A stretch of DNA of 52,095 nt from Peribacillus butanolivorans (GCF_001273755.1 NZ_LGYA01000001.1:4474216-4526310), one strand, 5' to 3'; shown: positions 42,716-51,996, counted from the stretch's first letter. Program-made: numbers and translations. The notes: generated from the letters alone by a model not told the origin.

Positions 42716-43167
42716 CATGGCTCTTTCTTGTTCATCGCTTCGATTTCTTTTGAAAAGGTCTCTTCTATTTCGTTTTTATTTCCATACAGAAAGAGATTAT
42801 CACCAAGTAATCTATTATTTATGAATGGTGTTTTAACGGTAATAGTCTAGATCGTCAATATCCCAATAATAATGCTTAACTCCATTAAGCGTAAATCATC
42901 TGTAAGCAGTGTACTAATTGATGAAATAATAACAGCAAGAGAAAAGGCTCCAAATAAAATTAAAAACATGCTTATTTTTCTTCGAACAGGATGATCAATA
43001 ATAGACTTTGGTTCGTCAGTAGTAAATCCAGTACCTTTTAGCATGGAGATAACTTGAAATCTAGCTACAGTGTTCTTTAACCCAGTCAGTTTTAATAAGG
43101 TAACCGATATTTCAATAACAAGACCAATGATTAAAAAATAAAGCACCATAAACACTACATTCATCAT
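42715..43167 (-). pseudogene. membrane protein gene interrupted by an in-frame TAG
   Basis: The N-terminal part (about 106 residues) has two membrane segments (about 2-25 and 66-90) around KGTGFTTDEPKSIIDHPVRRKI, a motif I associate with membrane proteins that carry a C-terminal TrkA-C domain. TAG at 42847-42849 ends it after GILTI. The same frame continues for 43 codons (KTPFINNRLLGDNLFLYGN ... EAMNKKEP) to TGA at 42715. The second part resembles the end of a TrkA-C domain, and the middle is too short for a full one. This suggests a deleted and stopped gene. The start at 43167 follows GGAGGT. Confidence 0.65.
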
Positions 43168-43300
43168 ACTGATTATTACCTCCATCCATCTTTCTTCATT
43201 TATGGTTTACCCTAATTATTCTAAAAAGAATCCTCATCATTATTTCTTCTAATAGTTACATCTGATGATTGGATTCATGCGAATAACTAGCCTGAAATAC

Positions 43301-43342
43301 AAAAAACACAGTAGAATTCATTGCTGAATCCTACTGTGTTTT
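43301..43342 (-). terminator. terminator of the repeat-protein gene
   Basis: Minus-strand stem AAACACAGTAGGATTCA / TGAATTCTACTGTGTTT with one mismatch, followed by TTTTTTG. It lies 120 bases after the stop of the repeat protein. Confidence 0.85.
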
Positions 43343-43463
43343 ACGTACCTCTTAATGATCCTGTTAATCAAATTGGGATGTATTTTTCCGTTCAATATTT
43401 ATTCAACCTACTTTAATGTTGCTGAATTCCACCGCCTTGTATCGGAAATTCAACATATTGGCT

Positions 43464-44507
43464 TTAAAATCCTTGCATCGGGAATCTTCCGGGCTGACCT
43501 TGACCTCCCGGCATCATCGGGTATCCTCCAGGCTGACCTTGACCTCCAGGCATTGGGTATCCTCCAGGCTGGCCTTGACCTCCCGGCATCATCGGAAATC
43601 CTCCGGGCTGGCCTTGACCTCCCGGCATCATCGGAAATCCTCCAGGCTGACCTTGACCTCCCGGCATCATCGGAAATCCTCCGGGCTGGCCTTGACCTCC
43701 CGGCATCATCGGAAATCCTCCAGGCTGACCTTGACCTCCCGGCATCATCGGAAATCCTCCGGGCTGGCCTTGACCTCCCGGCATCATCGGAAATCCTCCA
43801 GGCTGACCTTGACCTCCCGGCATCATCGGAAATCCTCCGGGCTGGCCTTGACCTCCCGGCATCATCGGAAATCCTCCAGGCTGACCTTGACCTCCCGGCA
43901 TCATCGGAAATCCTCCGGGCTGGCCTTGACCTCCCGGCATCATCGGAAATCCTCCAGGCTGACCTTGACCTCCCGGCATCATCGGAAATCCTCCGGGCTG
44001 GCCTTGACCTCCCGGCATCATCGGAAATCCTCCAGGCTGACCTTGACCTCCCGGCATCATCGGAAATCCTCCGGGCTGGCCTTGACCTCCCGGCATCATC
44101 GGAAATCCTCCAGGCTGACCTTGACCTCCCGGCATCATCGGAAATCCTCCGGGCTGGCCTTGACCTCCCGGCATCATCGGAAATCCTCCAGGCTGACCTT
44201 GACCTCCCGGCATCATCGGAAATCCTCCGGGCTGGCCTTGACCTCCCGGCATCATCGGAAATCCTCCAGGCTGACCTTGACCTCCCGGCATCATCGGAAA
44301 TCCTCCGGGCTGGCCTTGACCTCCCGGCATCATCGGAAATCCTCCAGGCTGACCTTGACCTCCCGGCATCATCGGAAATCCTCCGGGCTGGCCTTGACCT
44401 CCCGGCATTGGGTATCCTCCGGGTCGATCAAATTCACCAAACTCTCCCGTCATAGGGGCCCCATCAAAACTTCCAAATTCACCATAGTTTTGCCTTGTAT
44501 CTTCCAT
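43464..44507 (-). CDS. collagen-like / G-P-Q-rich tandem repeat protein
   Basis: About 347 residues. A short acidic N-terminal part ([19 protein letters not shown]) is followed by repeats of [13 protein letters not shown]: 21 exact copies, then three variant ends with [15 protein letters not shown] and GRFPMQGF. There is no signal peptide, membrane segment or Cys. The composition (Gly, Pro, Gln, Met, Phe) resembles spore-coat or exosporium filament proteins and low-complexity phase-separating proteins. The ATG at 44507 follows GGGGAG. It lies 75 bases after yojO on the same strand. Open frames on the plus strand here are by-products of the repeat. Confidence 0.8.
   Translation of the reverse strand: MEDTRQNYGEFGSFDGAPMTGEFGEFDRPGGYPMPGGQGQPGGFPMMPGGQGQPGGFPMMPGGQGQPGGFPMMPGGQGQPGGFPMMPGGQGQPGGFPMMPGGQGQPGGFPMMPGGQGQPGGFPMMPGGQGQPGGFPMMPGGQGQPGGFPMMPGGQGQPGGFPMMPGGQGQPGGFPMMPGGQGQPGGFPMMPGGQGQPGGFPMMPGGQGQPGGFPMMPGGQGQPGGFPMMPGGQGQPGGFPMMPGGQGQPGGFPMMPGGQGQPGGFPMMPGGQGQPGGFPMMPGGQGQPGGFPMMPGGQGQPGGFPMMPGGQGQPGGYPMPGGQGQPGGYPMMPGGQGQPGRFPMQGF
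43581..44399 (-). repeat. 21 tandem 39-bp units, alternating in a 78-bp higher-order repeat
   Basis: Each 39-bp unit encodes [13 protein letters not shown]. Two versions alternate strictly and differ only at two synonymous third positions (GGC/GGT for Gly and CCC/CCT for Pro in the GQP segment). Otherwise the units are identical, so the array seems recently expanded in steps of 78 bp. Confidence 0.92.
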
Positions 44508-44582
44508 TTTTCTTTCACTCCCCATCTAGGTTACAGTCTAGAATATGAATGTTGAGCGAAAGAGTGCAGGTACATGGCTTTC

Positions 44583-46499
44583 TCAAATGGTCTTCAGTAA
44601 CAGCTTCTTTAATAGCGGGGTAAAATGCTCTGGCAATTCAGCTACACTCGGAATCATCAGCCGTTCTTTGCCGTAGATGTTTTTCATCGTCAGTTCTTCA
44701 CTTTCATCAACGCTTCCATCCGCTAAAAACATGCCAATGATTTCGATTCCTTTTTTCCGGGCTTCGGATACGGCAAGATGCGTGTCGACGATTCCATTTT
44801 GGTCATAATCGGCTGCGGCCGGTTCACCATCGGAAAATACGAGCAAGAAGCGATTCTTTTCTCTCCTTTTCTCCAATTCTTTTGTTGCAACCCTGATACT
44901 GTAGCCATCTCTGTTGTCTTCCTCCGGTTCAAGCTGCATGATTTTTGCGCCTGAATTTTGATAAAGCGAATCAGAATGGGATTGGATCACGTGGAAGTAA
45001 TTCGGCTGATAGCCTTCTTTCACCTCATTTGCATCCTCCCAAAAACCGACAATCGAGTGAGGAATTCTTAATTTTTTCAACACTTCATGAAACAGCACGA
45101 TCCCCCGTTTTGTTTCATCCATCTTGTTATGCATAGAGGCCGAGCAATCGATCAATAGCGTGAACACAGCATCTATTTCATTGGAATCCCTATTCTTTTT
45201 GTAAAAGACTCTTGGATTTTCGTCGAGTACAAGCGGCAGTAATTTCTTTGATAAGCGGCCATAGACCAAGTCTTTTCTTGGTGCATTCTTTTTATTTTCG
45301 AGTGTTTTTTCAATCGTACTTGAGAGTTTTCTCTTGAACGGTTCAATATCTGCAACAAACTCGCGATAGCGTTTTTCCTCAATAGGAGTGGGCATTTTTG
45401 CTTCCTTAATTATCTGAACGACGTCTTTATTTTCTTCGCCAAATGGATGTTCACCACTTTTTCCGATATTCGTTTGCTTCTTTTCGAGCGTTTCCTGTTG
45501 CTTGTATTCCTTTTGTTCACTTTCTCCTGACGAGCCTTGAATCGAGGCCAGCGCCTGGTCAGCATCTTCCGCTTCCCGAGCTCCGCCGCCCATCAAGCTT
45601 GTTTTCGTTCCCTGCTCCAATTCAAACTGAAGGAAGGTCGAATTATTCTCGCCATTTTTATTCTCGCGATGCCATGTCGAGAATTTTTCATCAATAAACT
45701 CACTATTCTCTTCACTTACATCTTCTGCGTCATCGTTCACCAGTTCATCATTTCTTGTTAGTTCATCAAATAACGTATTCGCTTTATACTTCTCCACATT
45801 AGCAACAGGAAATATGAAATATTCATTCATCGTATCCTGATACTCTTCGTTCAACCTAAAAACGATTTGCTCACAAATTCTAGTGATATCACTCGTTTTT
45901 GTTGCTTCAAAGACCGAATGAATAAGCGATTTAATTTTTTCCAGTTCCTCTAGTTGGCGTTCATTAGCTCTCGGAAAAACAGGATCTGGCCTATCCGAAT
46001 GAATCAGTAAATAAACGAGGCAGAACAGCTCATCTAACGCAAAGCTTCTTGTGACATTTGTCGCTAATTGGCTTTCAAAATATTGTTTTAGGTAAGCTCC
46101 CCGTACAGAGAACCACTTTTTCGTGCCAGGACGTTCTTTTTTCACCAATTCCTCCAAACGCAGATCTTCGAATATGGTGAACAACTGGGCAGCAAACTTT
46201 GGAAGCGAGCATTCTTCTATGATGTCCTGGTACTCTTTCATGCTTAGGATTGTAGAATGATGCAGCGTCCCAATTGTTCTAAGCAGCACATCTGTTTTCA
46301 ATCCCGCTTCTTTTACCTCCTGATTCCCATTTTCCCAAAAATGGCTGGCTGTGACCTTAGTCTGAATCAGATCAATAAAGGAACCATAATTATATTCAAA
46401 TTCCAGGTCAGGAATACCTGATAAGACAGTCGATAGATCCTGCAGCTGCAAAAAAAGGGCCGTATCAATTATTGAATCATTGAATCGAATATACTTCAT
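44583..46499 (-). CDS. yojO: VWA-domain protein, NorD/CoxE-like partner of a MoxR ATPase
   Basis: 638 residues, the length I recall for B. subtilis YojO. The first 390 residues are helical and acidic. The C-terminal von Willebrand A domain has the metal site FTLLIDCSASMHNKM (DxSxS), later TKELEKRREKNRFLLVFSDGEPAAADYD and IIGMFLADGSVDESEELTMKNIYG. It works with the AAA+ protein encoded 15 bases upstream. Such pairs insert metal cofactors or remodel complexes. The target here is unknown. Confidence 0.92.
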   Translation of the reverse strand: MKYIRFNDSIIDTALFLQLQDLSTVLSGIPDLEFEYNYGSFIDLIQTKVTASHFWENGNQEVKEAGLKTDVLLRTIGTLHHSTILSMKEYQDIIEECSLPKFAAQLFTIFEDLRLEELVKKERPGTKKWFSVRGAYLKQYFESQLATNVTRSFALDELFCLVYLLIHSDRPDPVFPRANERQLEELEKIKSLIHSVFEATKTSDITRICEQIVFRLNEEYQDTMNEYFIFPVANVEKYKANTLFDELTRNDELVNDDAEDVSEENSEFIDEKFSTWHRENKNGENNSTFLQFELEQGTKTSLMGGGAREAEDADQALASIQGSSGESEQKEYKQQETLEKKQTNIGKSGEHPFGEENKDVVQIIKEAKMPTPIEEKRYREFVADIEPFKRKLSSTIEKTLENKKNAPRKDLVYGRLSKKLLPLVLDENPRVFYKKNRDSNEIDAVFTLLIDCSASMHNKMDETKRGIVLFHEVLKKLRIPHSIVGFWEDANEVKEGYQPNYFHVIQSHSDSLYQNSGAKIMQLEPEEDNRDGYSIRVATKELEKRREKNRFLLVFSDGEPAAADYDQNGIVDTHLAVSEARKKGIEIIGMFLADGSVDESEELTMKNIYGKERLMIPSVAELPEHFTPLLKKLLLKTI

Positions 46500-46514
46500 G
46501 CGGCATTCTCCTAG

Positions 46515-47390
46515 TTAGAATAATGTATCTGCCAAATTCTTCACAAACTCCCGCTCTCGTTCCTCGTCCAACTTATCCACGATGGAGCGAAGAATCGCAC
46601 GTTTCGGGGGAATCAATACACTGAGGTCACAGGCATCAAGCAAAGCCCGAATTGATGCTGCATCTTCAGCCACTTTTCCTTGATTAACGGCGTTTATTAA
46701 GTCACCTGACAGCTTAACGAACAATTCGATACTTCTTGAATCCTTCAACTGTGTATTCGATTGAATCAATTGCTTTAACTGCTCTCCTTCGATATAAGGA
46801 ACCTCGATCACGACAAACCGGTTTTTCAGCGCCTCATTCAGCGGTACTGTACCGACATAGCCTTCGTTTATTGCAGCAATTACGTTAAAACCATCTTTCG
46901 CAGTGATGACTTCGTTCGTGAACGGGTTCGTTATCGTTCTCCTGTAATCGAGCACCCCATTGATTAACGGCAGTGTTTCCGGCTTCGCCATATTGATTTC
47001 ATCTATGTATAAGAAATGTCCGTGATTCATCGAATTGATAACAGGACCTGGAACGAATTCAATCACCTGTTTTTCCTCTTTGTAAGCAAGCGTCTTGAAG
47101 CCCAATAAGCTTTCAGCATCCAAATCGACTGAGCAGTTGACACTGAACATCGGTTGGTTGAATAAATTCGATAACGTCTCGGCAAATTTCGTCTTCCCTG
47201 CCCCTGTCGGTCCTTTCAAGAGGATGTTCTTCCCCATACTTAAGGCTGTAATGGCATCCACCATCAACTCCATCTCAGGAGGCAGATATCCACCTTTCCT
47301 TATCAGTTCCTCAAATTGAGAGGAATTTTTTTTATTTGTATGTAAAATATTAGCTATTTCTTTTGGTAAACGATTAATCATTGTCTCCAT
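46515..47390 (-). CDS. yojN: MoxR-type AAA+ ATPase (NorQ/CbbQ-like)
   Basis: About 291 residues. Walker A is [18 protein letters not shown], Walker B is [13 protein letters not shown], and sensor 1 lies in [32 protein letters not shown] with the arginine finger segment. A C-terminal lid with [20 protein letters not shown] follows. It forms hexamers and partners the VWA protein. Start candidates are METMINRL (47390, AAAGGGG 3 bases before) and MINRL (47381). A longer frame to 47435 is unsupported. Confidence 0.93.
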   Translation of the reverse strand: METMINRLPKEIANILHTNKKNSSQFEELIRKGGYLPPEMELMVDAITALSMGKNILLKGPTGAGKTKFAETLSNLFNQPMFSVNCSVDLDAESLLGFKTLAYKEEKQVIEFVPGPVINSMNHGHFLYIDEINMAKPETLPLINGVLDYRRTITNPFTNEVITAKDGFNVIAAINEGYVGTVPLNEALKNRFVVIEVPYIEGEQLKQLIQSNTQLKDSRSIELFVKLSGDLINAVNQGKVAEDAASIRALLDACDLSVLIPPKRAILRSIVDKLDEEREREFVKNLADTLF

Positions 47391-47442
47391 ACACCCCTTT
47401 TTCATCATTTTAATGCTCTTTACCGGTAAAAACAAACACTAA

Positions 47443-47470
47443 GAAAAAGAGCCGTCATATAGACAGCTCT
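47443..47470 (-). terminator. terminator of brnQ
   Basis: Minus-strand stem AGAGCTGTC / GACGGCTCT with one mismatch, followed by TTTTTC, about 65 bases after the brnQ stop and before yojN. Confidence 0.7.
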
Positions 47471-47536
47471 AAGAGTAATCATTTACATTCAACGTTCAAG
47501 TTCTGATGCCTATTTTCATAAAGTGAATAACTAGGC

Positions 47537-48868
47537 TTAATACACTTCTTCGGGACTCCTTTTCATTAAGCTTATCGCAAAGCCTAATACACCACCAAAA
47601 ATGGCTGGAAGCACCCAACCTATTCCTACACTATATAATGGAAGAAAATCGGTGAAAAAATCGGAAACAGCATAAATTTTAACACCGGAAGCCATTAATC
47701 CATCCAAAATACTGATGATGGCTGTTAATAATAAACTCCCAAAGTATACCTCGGATTTTCCTTTGAAAAAGGAATGCAAGAATGTTAACACAATTAAAAC
47801 GATGGCCAATGGATAAATCGCGGTTAACACAGGCACTGTAATCGAAATTAGTTTGGTCAGACCTACATTGGCAACAGCTGCGCTAAAAACTGAAAAAATA
47901 ATAACAAATGACTTATACGATACAGCAGGAATTACTTTATTGAAATAGGAAGCACAAGCTGTTATCAAGCCTATACTAGTAGTTAAACAAGCTGCGATTA
48001 CAATTAATCCTAACAGTACTGCACCTGCAGAACCAAAAAAATAATTCGAAGCTTGCGCTAGAACGTCTCCACCATTCCCTAAATAACCAAGTTTTTCCAC
48101 ACTAGTTGCTCCGACATAAGTTAAAGCAGTATAAACAATTACTAATAGAGAAGCTGCTATAAGGCCGGCTTTCATACAGAAACCTAAAACTTCTCTTCTT
48201 GAAGTAATTCCTTTATCTTTGATTGCATTAATGATAATAATACCAAATGCAAATGCAGCAAGCGTATCCATAGTTAAATATCCTTCTTTGAAACCTTTGA
48301 AGAACGAATTATCTGAATAATCTGCGATAGGAGATTGTATTTCGCCCATTGGATTTGCAATTGCCACTACAATTAGTATCCCGATAAAAATCAATAATAG
48401 TGGAGTTAGAATTTTCCCGACAATATCCAACATTTTCGATGGGTTAATAGATAATAAACAGGCAAGTCCAAAGTATATGACCGTAAATACTAGCAAAGGT
48501 AAAAAGCCGACTCCATCTGGAAGAAAAGGTTTAATCCCTATTTCATAAGACACACTTCCCGTTCTTGGAAGAGCGAATAACGGCCCGAGCGATAAATATA
48601 GAACGGCTGTGAAAATAAAACCGAACATCGGGTGCGCTCTGCTTGCAAGCGACTGCACATCACTTTTACCTGAAAAACCAAATGCTAATATTGTGACAAA
48701 TGGCAATCCAACACCTGTAATGATAAATCCTAAACTAGCAGACCATAAATTTGTCCCGGCCGATTGACCGAGCATAGCAGGGAATATTAAGTTTCCTGCA
48801 CCAAAAAATAAAGCAAAAAGCATTAATCCTGTAACAATAACAAAAGAAAGTGGTGCTTTCTTTGACAT
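47537..48868 (-). CDS. brnQ: branched-chain amino acid transporter (LIVCS family)
   Basis: 443 residues and 12 helices. BrnQ signature segments: LFALFFGAGNLIFPAMLGQSAG near the N terminus, SLGPLFALPRTGSVSYEIGI, LGFCMKAGLIAASLLVIVYTALTYVGA and ACLTTSIGLITACASYFNK. It takes up Leu, Ile or Val with Na+ or H+. A GGAGG site precedes the ATG. The leader of about 135 bases suggests possible post-initiation control. Confidence 0.93.
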   Translation of the reverse strand: MSKKAPLSFVIVTGLMLFALFFGAGNLIFPAMLGQSAGTNLWSASLGFIITGVGLPFVTILAFGFSGKSDVQSLASRAHPMFGFIFTAVLYLSLGPLFALPRTGSVSYEIGIKPFLPDGVGFLPLLVFTVIYFGLACLLSINPSKMLDIVGKILTPLLLIFIGILIVVAIANPMGEIQSPIADYSDNSFFKGFKEGYLTMDTLAAFAFGIIIINAIKDKGITSRREVLGFCMKAGLIAASLLVIVYTALTYVGATSVEKLGYLGNGGDVLAQASNYFFGSAGAVLLGLIVIAACLTTSIGLITACASYFNKVIPAVSYKSFVIIFSVFSAAVANVGLTKLISITVPVLTAIYPLAIVLIVLTFLHSFFKGKSEVYFGSLLLTAIISILDGLMASGVKIYAVSDFFTDFLPLYSVGIGWVLPAIFGGVLGFAISLMKRSPEEVY

Positions 48869-49239
48869 TTTGAAGCCTCCAATATTTTGATTCTCTTAAC
48901 AAAAGAAAAGAGATGTTGTCCATCTAATTTCGATTTAAAAGTGAAATAAACTACGGAATTTACTTATTCCATTGTCATGTATCCACCTGAAACTTAAACA
49001 CAACAACCCTTACTATAAAATGCACTGGAACGTTTGTCAAAAATTAATTCTTTCATTATTCGGAAAAATCTTTCTTTTTCTTTTCTCTTTATTAACATGA
49101 GGGATAACAAAGCAATATATATAGCGATTTAACATAGAGGGTTATAAAATGGGTACAACTCATTTCCTATTAAAATTATTTTTATATTCAGTGATATTTT
49201 CACTTTTAAACGAAACATATTAGAAAGAGGGTTGAAGTA
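48869..49239 (-). promoter_or_regulatory. brnQ promoter and leader
   Basis: TTGACA (49035-49040) and TATAGT (49012-49017) on the minus strand with a 17-bp spacer. The untranslated leader is about 135 bases and contains a hairpin-forming TCTCTTTTC...GTTAAGAGA near 48893-48915. I saw no T-box or known riboswitch core and no clear CodY box. The right part (49045-49239) shows only the start region of the next gene. Confidence 0.75.
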
Positions 49240-49806
49240 TTGAAGACAGAAAAAGAAAAAATGGTGAACGGAGAACTATATATTGCGGCGGACCCAGAAT
49301 TAGTAAAAGATAGAGAGAATGCACGAAGGTTAACCCGACTATACAATCAGACAACGGAGACCGATGAGTGTAAAAGAATTGAACATCTGAGGGAGCTTTT
49401 TGGTTTCAGTGGGAAAAAGATATACATTGAGCCTACTTTTCGTTGTGACTATGGGTATAACATTACTGTAGGGGAAAACTTTTATGCGAATTTTGATTGT
49501 GTCATCCTGGATATTTGCGAAGTCCGTATAGGAAGGGATTGTATGTTGGCTCCTGGGGTACATATCTATACAGCCACACATCCACTAGACCCATTCGAAC
49601 GCAGTTCAGGTGTAGAATACGGAAAGCCCGTAACGATTGGAGACAATGTTTGGATTGGCGGCAGAGCCATCATCAATCCCGGAATTACAATAGGGAACAA
49701 TGCTGTTGTTGCTTCGGGAGCTGTTGTAACAAAAGATGTCCCAGATTGTGCGGTTGTAGGCGGAAACCCTGCGAAGATCATCAAATATATAGAAGGAATA
49801 AAATAG
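49240..49806 (+). CDS. maa: maltose/sugar O-acetyltransferase, left-handed beta-helix
   Basis: 188 residues. The N-terminal domain is [32 protein letters not shown], the Maa/NodL/LacA cap. It is followed by hexapeptide repeats ([33 protein letters not shown]) and the catalytic His region [14 protein letters not shown]. The tail [46 protein letters not shown] is typical. It transfers acetyl from acetyl-CoA to sugar hydroxyls. The TTG start at 49240 follows AGAGGG by 9 bases. Confidence 0.92.
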   Translation: MKTEKEKMVNGELYIAADPELVKDRENARRLTRLYNQTTETDECKRIEHLRELFGFSGKKIYIEPTFRCDYGYNITVGENFYANFDCVILDICEVRIGRDCMLAPGVHIYTATHPLDPFERSSGVEYGKPVTIGDNVWIGGRAIINPGITIGNNAVVASGAVVTKDVPDCAVVGGNPAKIIKYIEGIK

Positions 49807-49846
49807 CAGAGCACATTCACTTCTGAATGGCTCTGCCTCTATTTTT
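49806..49846. terminator. terminator between maa and yhfK
   Basis: Stem GCAGAGC...CATTCA / TGAATG...GCTCTGC with a small internal mismatch, followed by CTCTATTTTTCTT, between convergent genes. Confidence 0.85.
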
Positions 49847-49850
49847 CTTA

Positions 49851-50495
49851 TTAAATTGTTTTTAACGCTTGAGGAATCGGTGTATCCCCTGTTATTAAGT
49901 CAAAGGAACGGTTATACGTATTTTCTTCGATTAATGAGGCAAGAATTGTTTGAGCCACATCCTCCCGCGCAATCGTCCCTCTTTCCAGTTCCTCAGCAGC
50001 GGCTACATGGCCTGTGCCAGGTTCGTTCACAAGTCCGCCCGGCCGGATGATGGTATACGTTAAACTGCTTTGTAACAATGCTCTATCCGCATAGTGTTTG
50101 GCCACATAATATGGTTTGATGGCTTCATTCCAGTTTTCCCTATTATTCGCCTGAAAGGCACTGACCATGATGAATCGGTTGATTCCTAGGTTTTCAGCTG
50201 CTTCAATCGTTTTAACAGCACCGTCTAAATCAATCAAAAGCGTCTGATCCGCGCCTGTGCTGCCTCCCGATCCTGCCGTAAACACGATTGCATCGCACCC
50301 TTTTGCCGCTTTCGAAATCTCATCCACCGATCCCGTTAAACTTACGATTACAGATTCGACTCCGATTTTCTCAAAATGCTTCCTCTGTTCTTCTTTGCGA
50401 ATCATTGCTCGTACAGTATGTTCCTGGCTATCTTTTAGCAAGTCAACCAGGTGTTTACCGATCTGCCCATTTGCCCCAACTACGAATACTTTCAT
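49851..50495 (-). CDS. yhfK: NAD(P)-binding atypical SDR, YhfK-like
   Basis: 214 residues. The Rossmann loop is VFVVGANGQIGKHLV (GxxGxxG form). Then come AIVFTAGSGGSTGADQTLLIDLDGAVKTIEAAENLGINRFIMVSAFQANNRENWNEAIKPYYVAKHYADRALL with the YxxxK pair, and TIIRPGGLVNEPGTG. It matches B. subtilis YhfK closely as I recall it. The substrate is unknown; related enzymes reduce quinones or act as NAD(P)H sensors. Confidence 0.9.
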   Translation of the reverse strand: MKVFVVGANGQIGKHLVDLLKDSQEHTVRAMIRKEEQRKHFEKIGVESVIVSLTGSVDEISKAAKGCDAIVFTAGSGGSTGADQTLLIDLDGAVKTIEAAENLGINRFIMVSAFQANNRENWNEAIKPYYVAKHYADRALLQSSLTYTIIRPGGLVNEPGTGHVAAAEELERGTIAREDVAQTILASLIEENTYNRSFDLITGDTPIPQALKTI

Positions 50496-50632
50496 AAAAG
50501 TCAGCTCCCATAATGGTTAGTTTGGTTTCTATATTCAATTATTTCATGTACAAAGTTCATTATCAAACAATCAGCCCATCCTTCTATCCATTTGGGTCCT
50601 TTCAGTTTGTATTATCATATATTGGAAATAGT

Positions 50633-50687
50633 TTGCAATCACATTTATATATTTTATAATAATTAAAATAAGTGTTATTTATAACAC
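50633..50687 (+). promoter_or_regulatory. promoter with a palindromic operator
   Basis: TTGCAA (50633-50638) and TATAAT (50655-50660) are 16 bp apart. A perfect dyad GTGTTATTTATAACAC (50672-50687) covers the likely transcript start, and a GGGGAGGTG ribosome-binding site follows. Confidence 0.7.
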
Positions 50688-50704
50688 AAAGGGGAGGTGT
50701 AAAG

Positions 50705-50797
50705 ATGGCAATAAGACTTTTAATGCCACCTTCTGCAGCGTCTCATGCAAAGCCTAGTATTGGAGGCGATACTTTGCATGGGGTAAAATTAATCTAA
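50705..50797 (+). CDS. possible 30-residue peptide
   Basis: An ORF reading MAIRLLMPPSAASHAKPSIG then GDTLHGVKLI and stop, with a strong GGGGAGG site at ideal spacing behind a regulated promoter. A 9-bp stem CATGCAAAG / CTTTGCATG lies inside it (50738-50780). It could be a real small protein, a leader peptide for the gene at 50882, or a structured leader RNA. I recognise no family. Confidence 0.45.
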   Translation: MAIRLLMPPSAASHAKPSIGGDTLHGVKLI

Positions 50798-50881
50798 ACT
50801 AACATCGCCCAGCTTATCATTTCTATATATTTGGCTTTGCACCTTATTTTGTTCTAAAAAAAGAATAAGGGGCTGGCAGAA

Positions 50882-51145
50882 ATGAAATATGTAAAAGCAA
50901 CGACTGTTTTACCTGAAAAGCTGATTGTGGAAATTCAAAAGTATATACAAGGTGAAACAATATATATCCCTAAACTAGAAACGACTTATCAAAAGTGGGG
51001 AGCTAGTTCGGGATCAAGGAAATACATTGATGACAGAAATGCTTCTATTAAATATGCATTTAAAAAGGGGCATACAATTCATCAATTAGCCGAGGAACAT
51101 TTTCTCTCCATAGAAACCATCAAAAAAATCGTTTATTCTAAATAG
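50882..51145 (+). CDS. CD3324-like helix-turn-helix protein (Mor-activator type)
   Basis: 87 residues: KYVKATTVLPEKLIVEIQKYIQGETIYIPKLE, then WGASSGSRKYIDDRNASIKYAFKKGHTIHQLAEEHFLSIETIKKIVYSK. The C-terminal half is a helix-turn-helix resembling the Mor transcription activator. The N-terminal part, with LIVEIQKYIQGETIYIP, is the family hallmark. A regulatory role is likely, target unknown. AAGGGGCTGG precedes the ATG. It may share the promoter at 50633 with the small peptide. Confidence 0.8.
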   Translation: MKYVKATTVLPEKLIVEIQKYIQGETIYIPKLETTYQKWGASSGSRKYIDDRNASIKYAFKKGHTIHQLAEEHFLSIETIKKIVYSK

Positions 51146-51156
51146 GTAATAAAATG

Positions 51157-51184
51157 GTAGCGCTGATAATATTATCAGCGCTAC
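51157..51184. terminator. perfect 28-base palindrome
   Basis: GTAGCGCTGATAAT is followed directly by its exact reverse complement, 12 bases after the CD3324-like stop. No T run follows, so it may be a factor-aided terminator or a dimeric protein site. Confidence 0.6.
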
Positions 51185-51307
51185 TCATATGTCGAGTATG
51201 TTTCTTAGTCGTTTTCTACCTTTCAATGTTGATGCAAATTCTGTAAAGTAAATAGAAACGGTACCAAGTTTAAAAGGTATCGTAGCAACATGAACAGGGG
51301 TGGAAAA

Positions 51308-51943
51308 ATGGAACCTTTTATCAGAAGTGAGCAATATAACTTTATTAAGTCTCAAACTCAGATTCTCATAAATGGACACGCGACTGCGAATGATAGGGAT
51401 GTTATTCATACCCTGAAAACAGTCGCGAAAGAAAGAGTGTTAAGCTTATTCAATGAATTGAGTGAGGAGCAAAGGCAAGTATTAGACCCAATTGATACCA
51501 TCAAAGAGCCTGCACAAGCTGAAGTGTTTCTATTGAAGATAAAGCCATTTGTGATTCCTTTTAAAGAAGTGACTGAAAAAACAATCAAAAAGCTATTTCC
51601 TAAAGCGAAGAAGTTAAAGAACCCTATGTTAGAGAACTTAGACTTGAGAGAGATTTCATATTTGGGATGGGATGATATCGGCTCCGGAAAAAAATTCATC
51701 ATAGCACCTCATCACAATAAGCTATTGGGGTTGCATGGGACAATTAAACCTTCTAACAAAAAAGGTATCTGTGCCATATGCAGTCGCTTTGAAGAATTAG
51801 GAATGTTTATGTCCGAAACAAAAGGAACAGTACAAGGTACATTCATTAAAAAAGGTAATTATATTTGCTTGGATAGCTTAAAATGCAATCAAAACATCAC
51901 CACATTGGATAAATTAAATGATTTTATCGTGCGAATAAAGTAA
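51308..51943 (+). CDS. FusB/FusC-family EF-G-binding protein
   Basis: 211 residues. The N-terminal four-helix part (MEPFIRSEQYNFIKSQTQILINGHATANDRDVIHTLKTVAKERV) is joined to a C-terminal zinc domain with CAICSRFEELGMFMSETKG and GNYICLDSLKCN (four Cys). FusB proteins bind EF-G and release ribosomes stalled by fusidic acid. The chromosomal Bacillus members may serve a housekeeping role. The ATG at 51308 follows AGGGGTGG. The ATG at 51290 lies before that site. Confidence 0.88.
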   Translation: MEPFIRSEQYNFIKSQTQILINGHATANDRDVIHTLKTVAKERVLSLFNELSEEQRQVLDPIDTIKEPAQAEVFLLKIKPFVIPFKEVTEKTIKKLFPKAKKLKNPMLENLDLREISYLGWDDIGSGKKFIIAPHHNKLLGLHGTIKPSNKKGICAICSRFEELGMFMSETKGTVQGTFIKKGNYICLDSLKCNQNITTLDKLNDFIVRIK

Positions 51944-51959
51944 ATATGGTATCCGAATA

Positions 51960-51996
51960 AAAAAGCAATCCTTCATTATGGAAGAATTGCTTTTTG
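51960..51996 (+). terminator. terminator of the fusB-like gene
   Basis: Stem AAAGCAATCCTTC / GAAGAATTGCTTT with one mismatch, followed by TTTTTG. Confidence 0.88.

Noticed and set aside
43581..44399. CRISPR array
   Set aside because: Units are contiguous 39-mers with no unique spacers, and they encode a peptide repeat.
43355..44555. Two long plus-strand open frames over the repeat region
   Set aside because: They exist only because the 39-bp unit has no stop in these frames. They have no ribosome-binding site, and the minus frame has a start signal, a non-repeat N terminus and a terminator.
48869..49010. T-box or other riboswitch before brnQ
   Set aside because: The leader is long enough, but no T-box core or recognisable riboswitch motif is visible.
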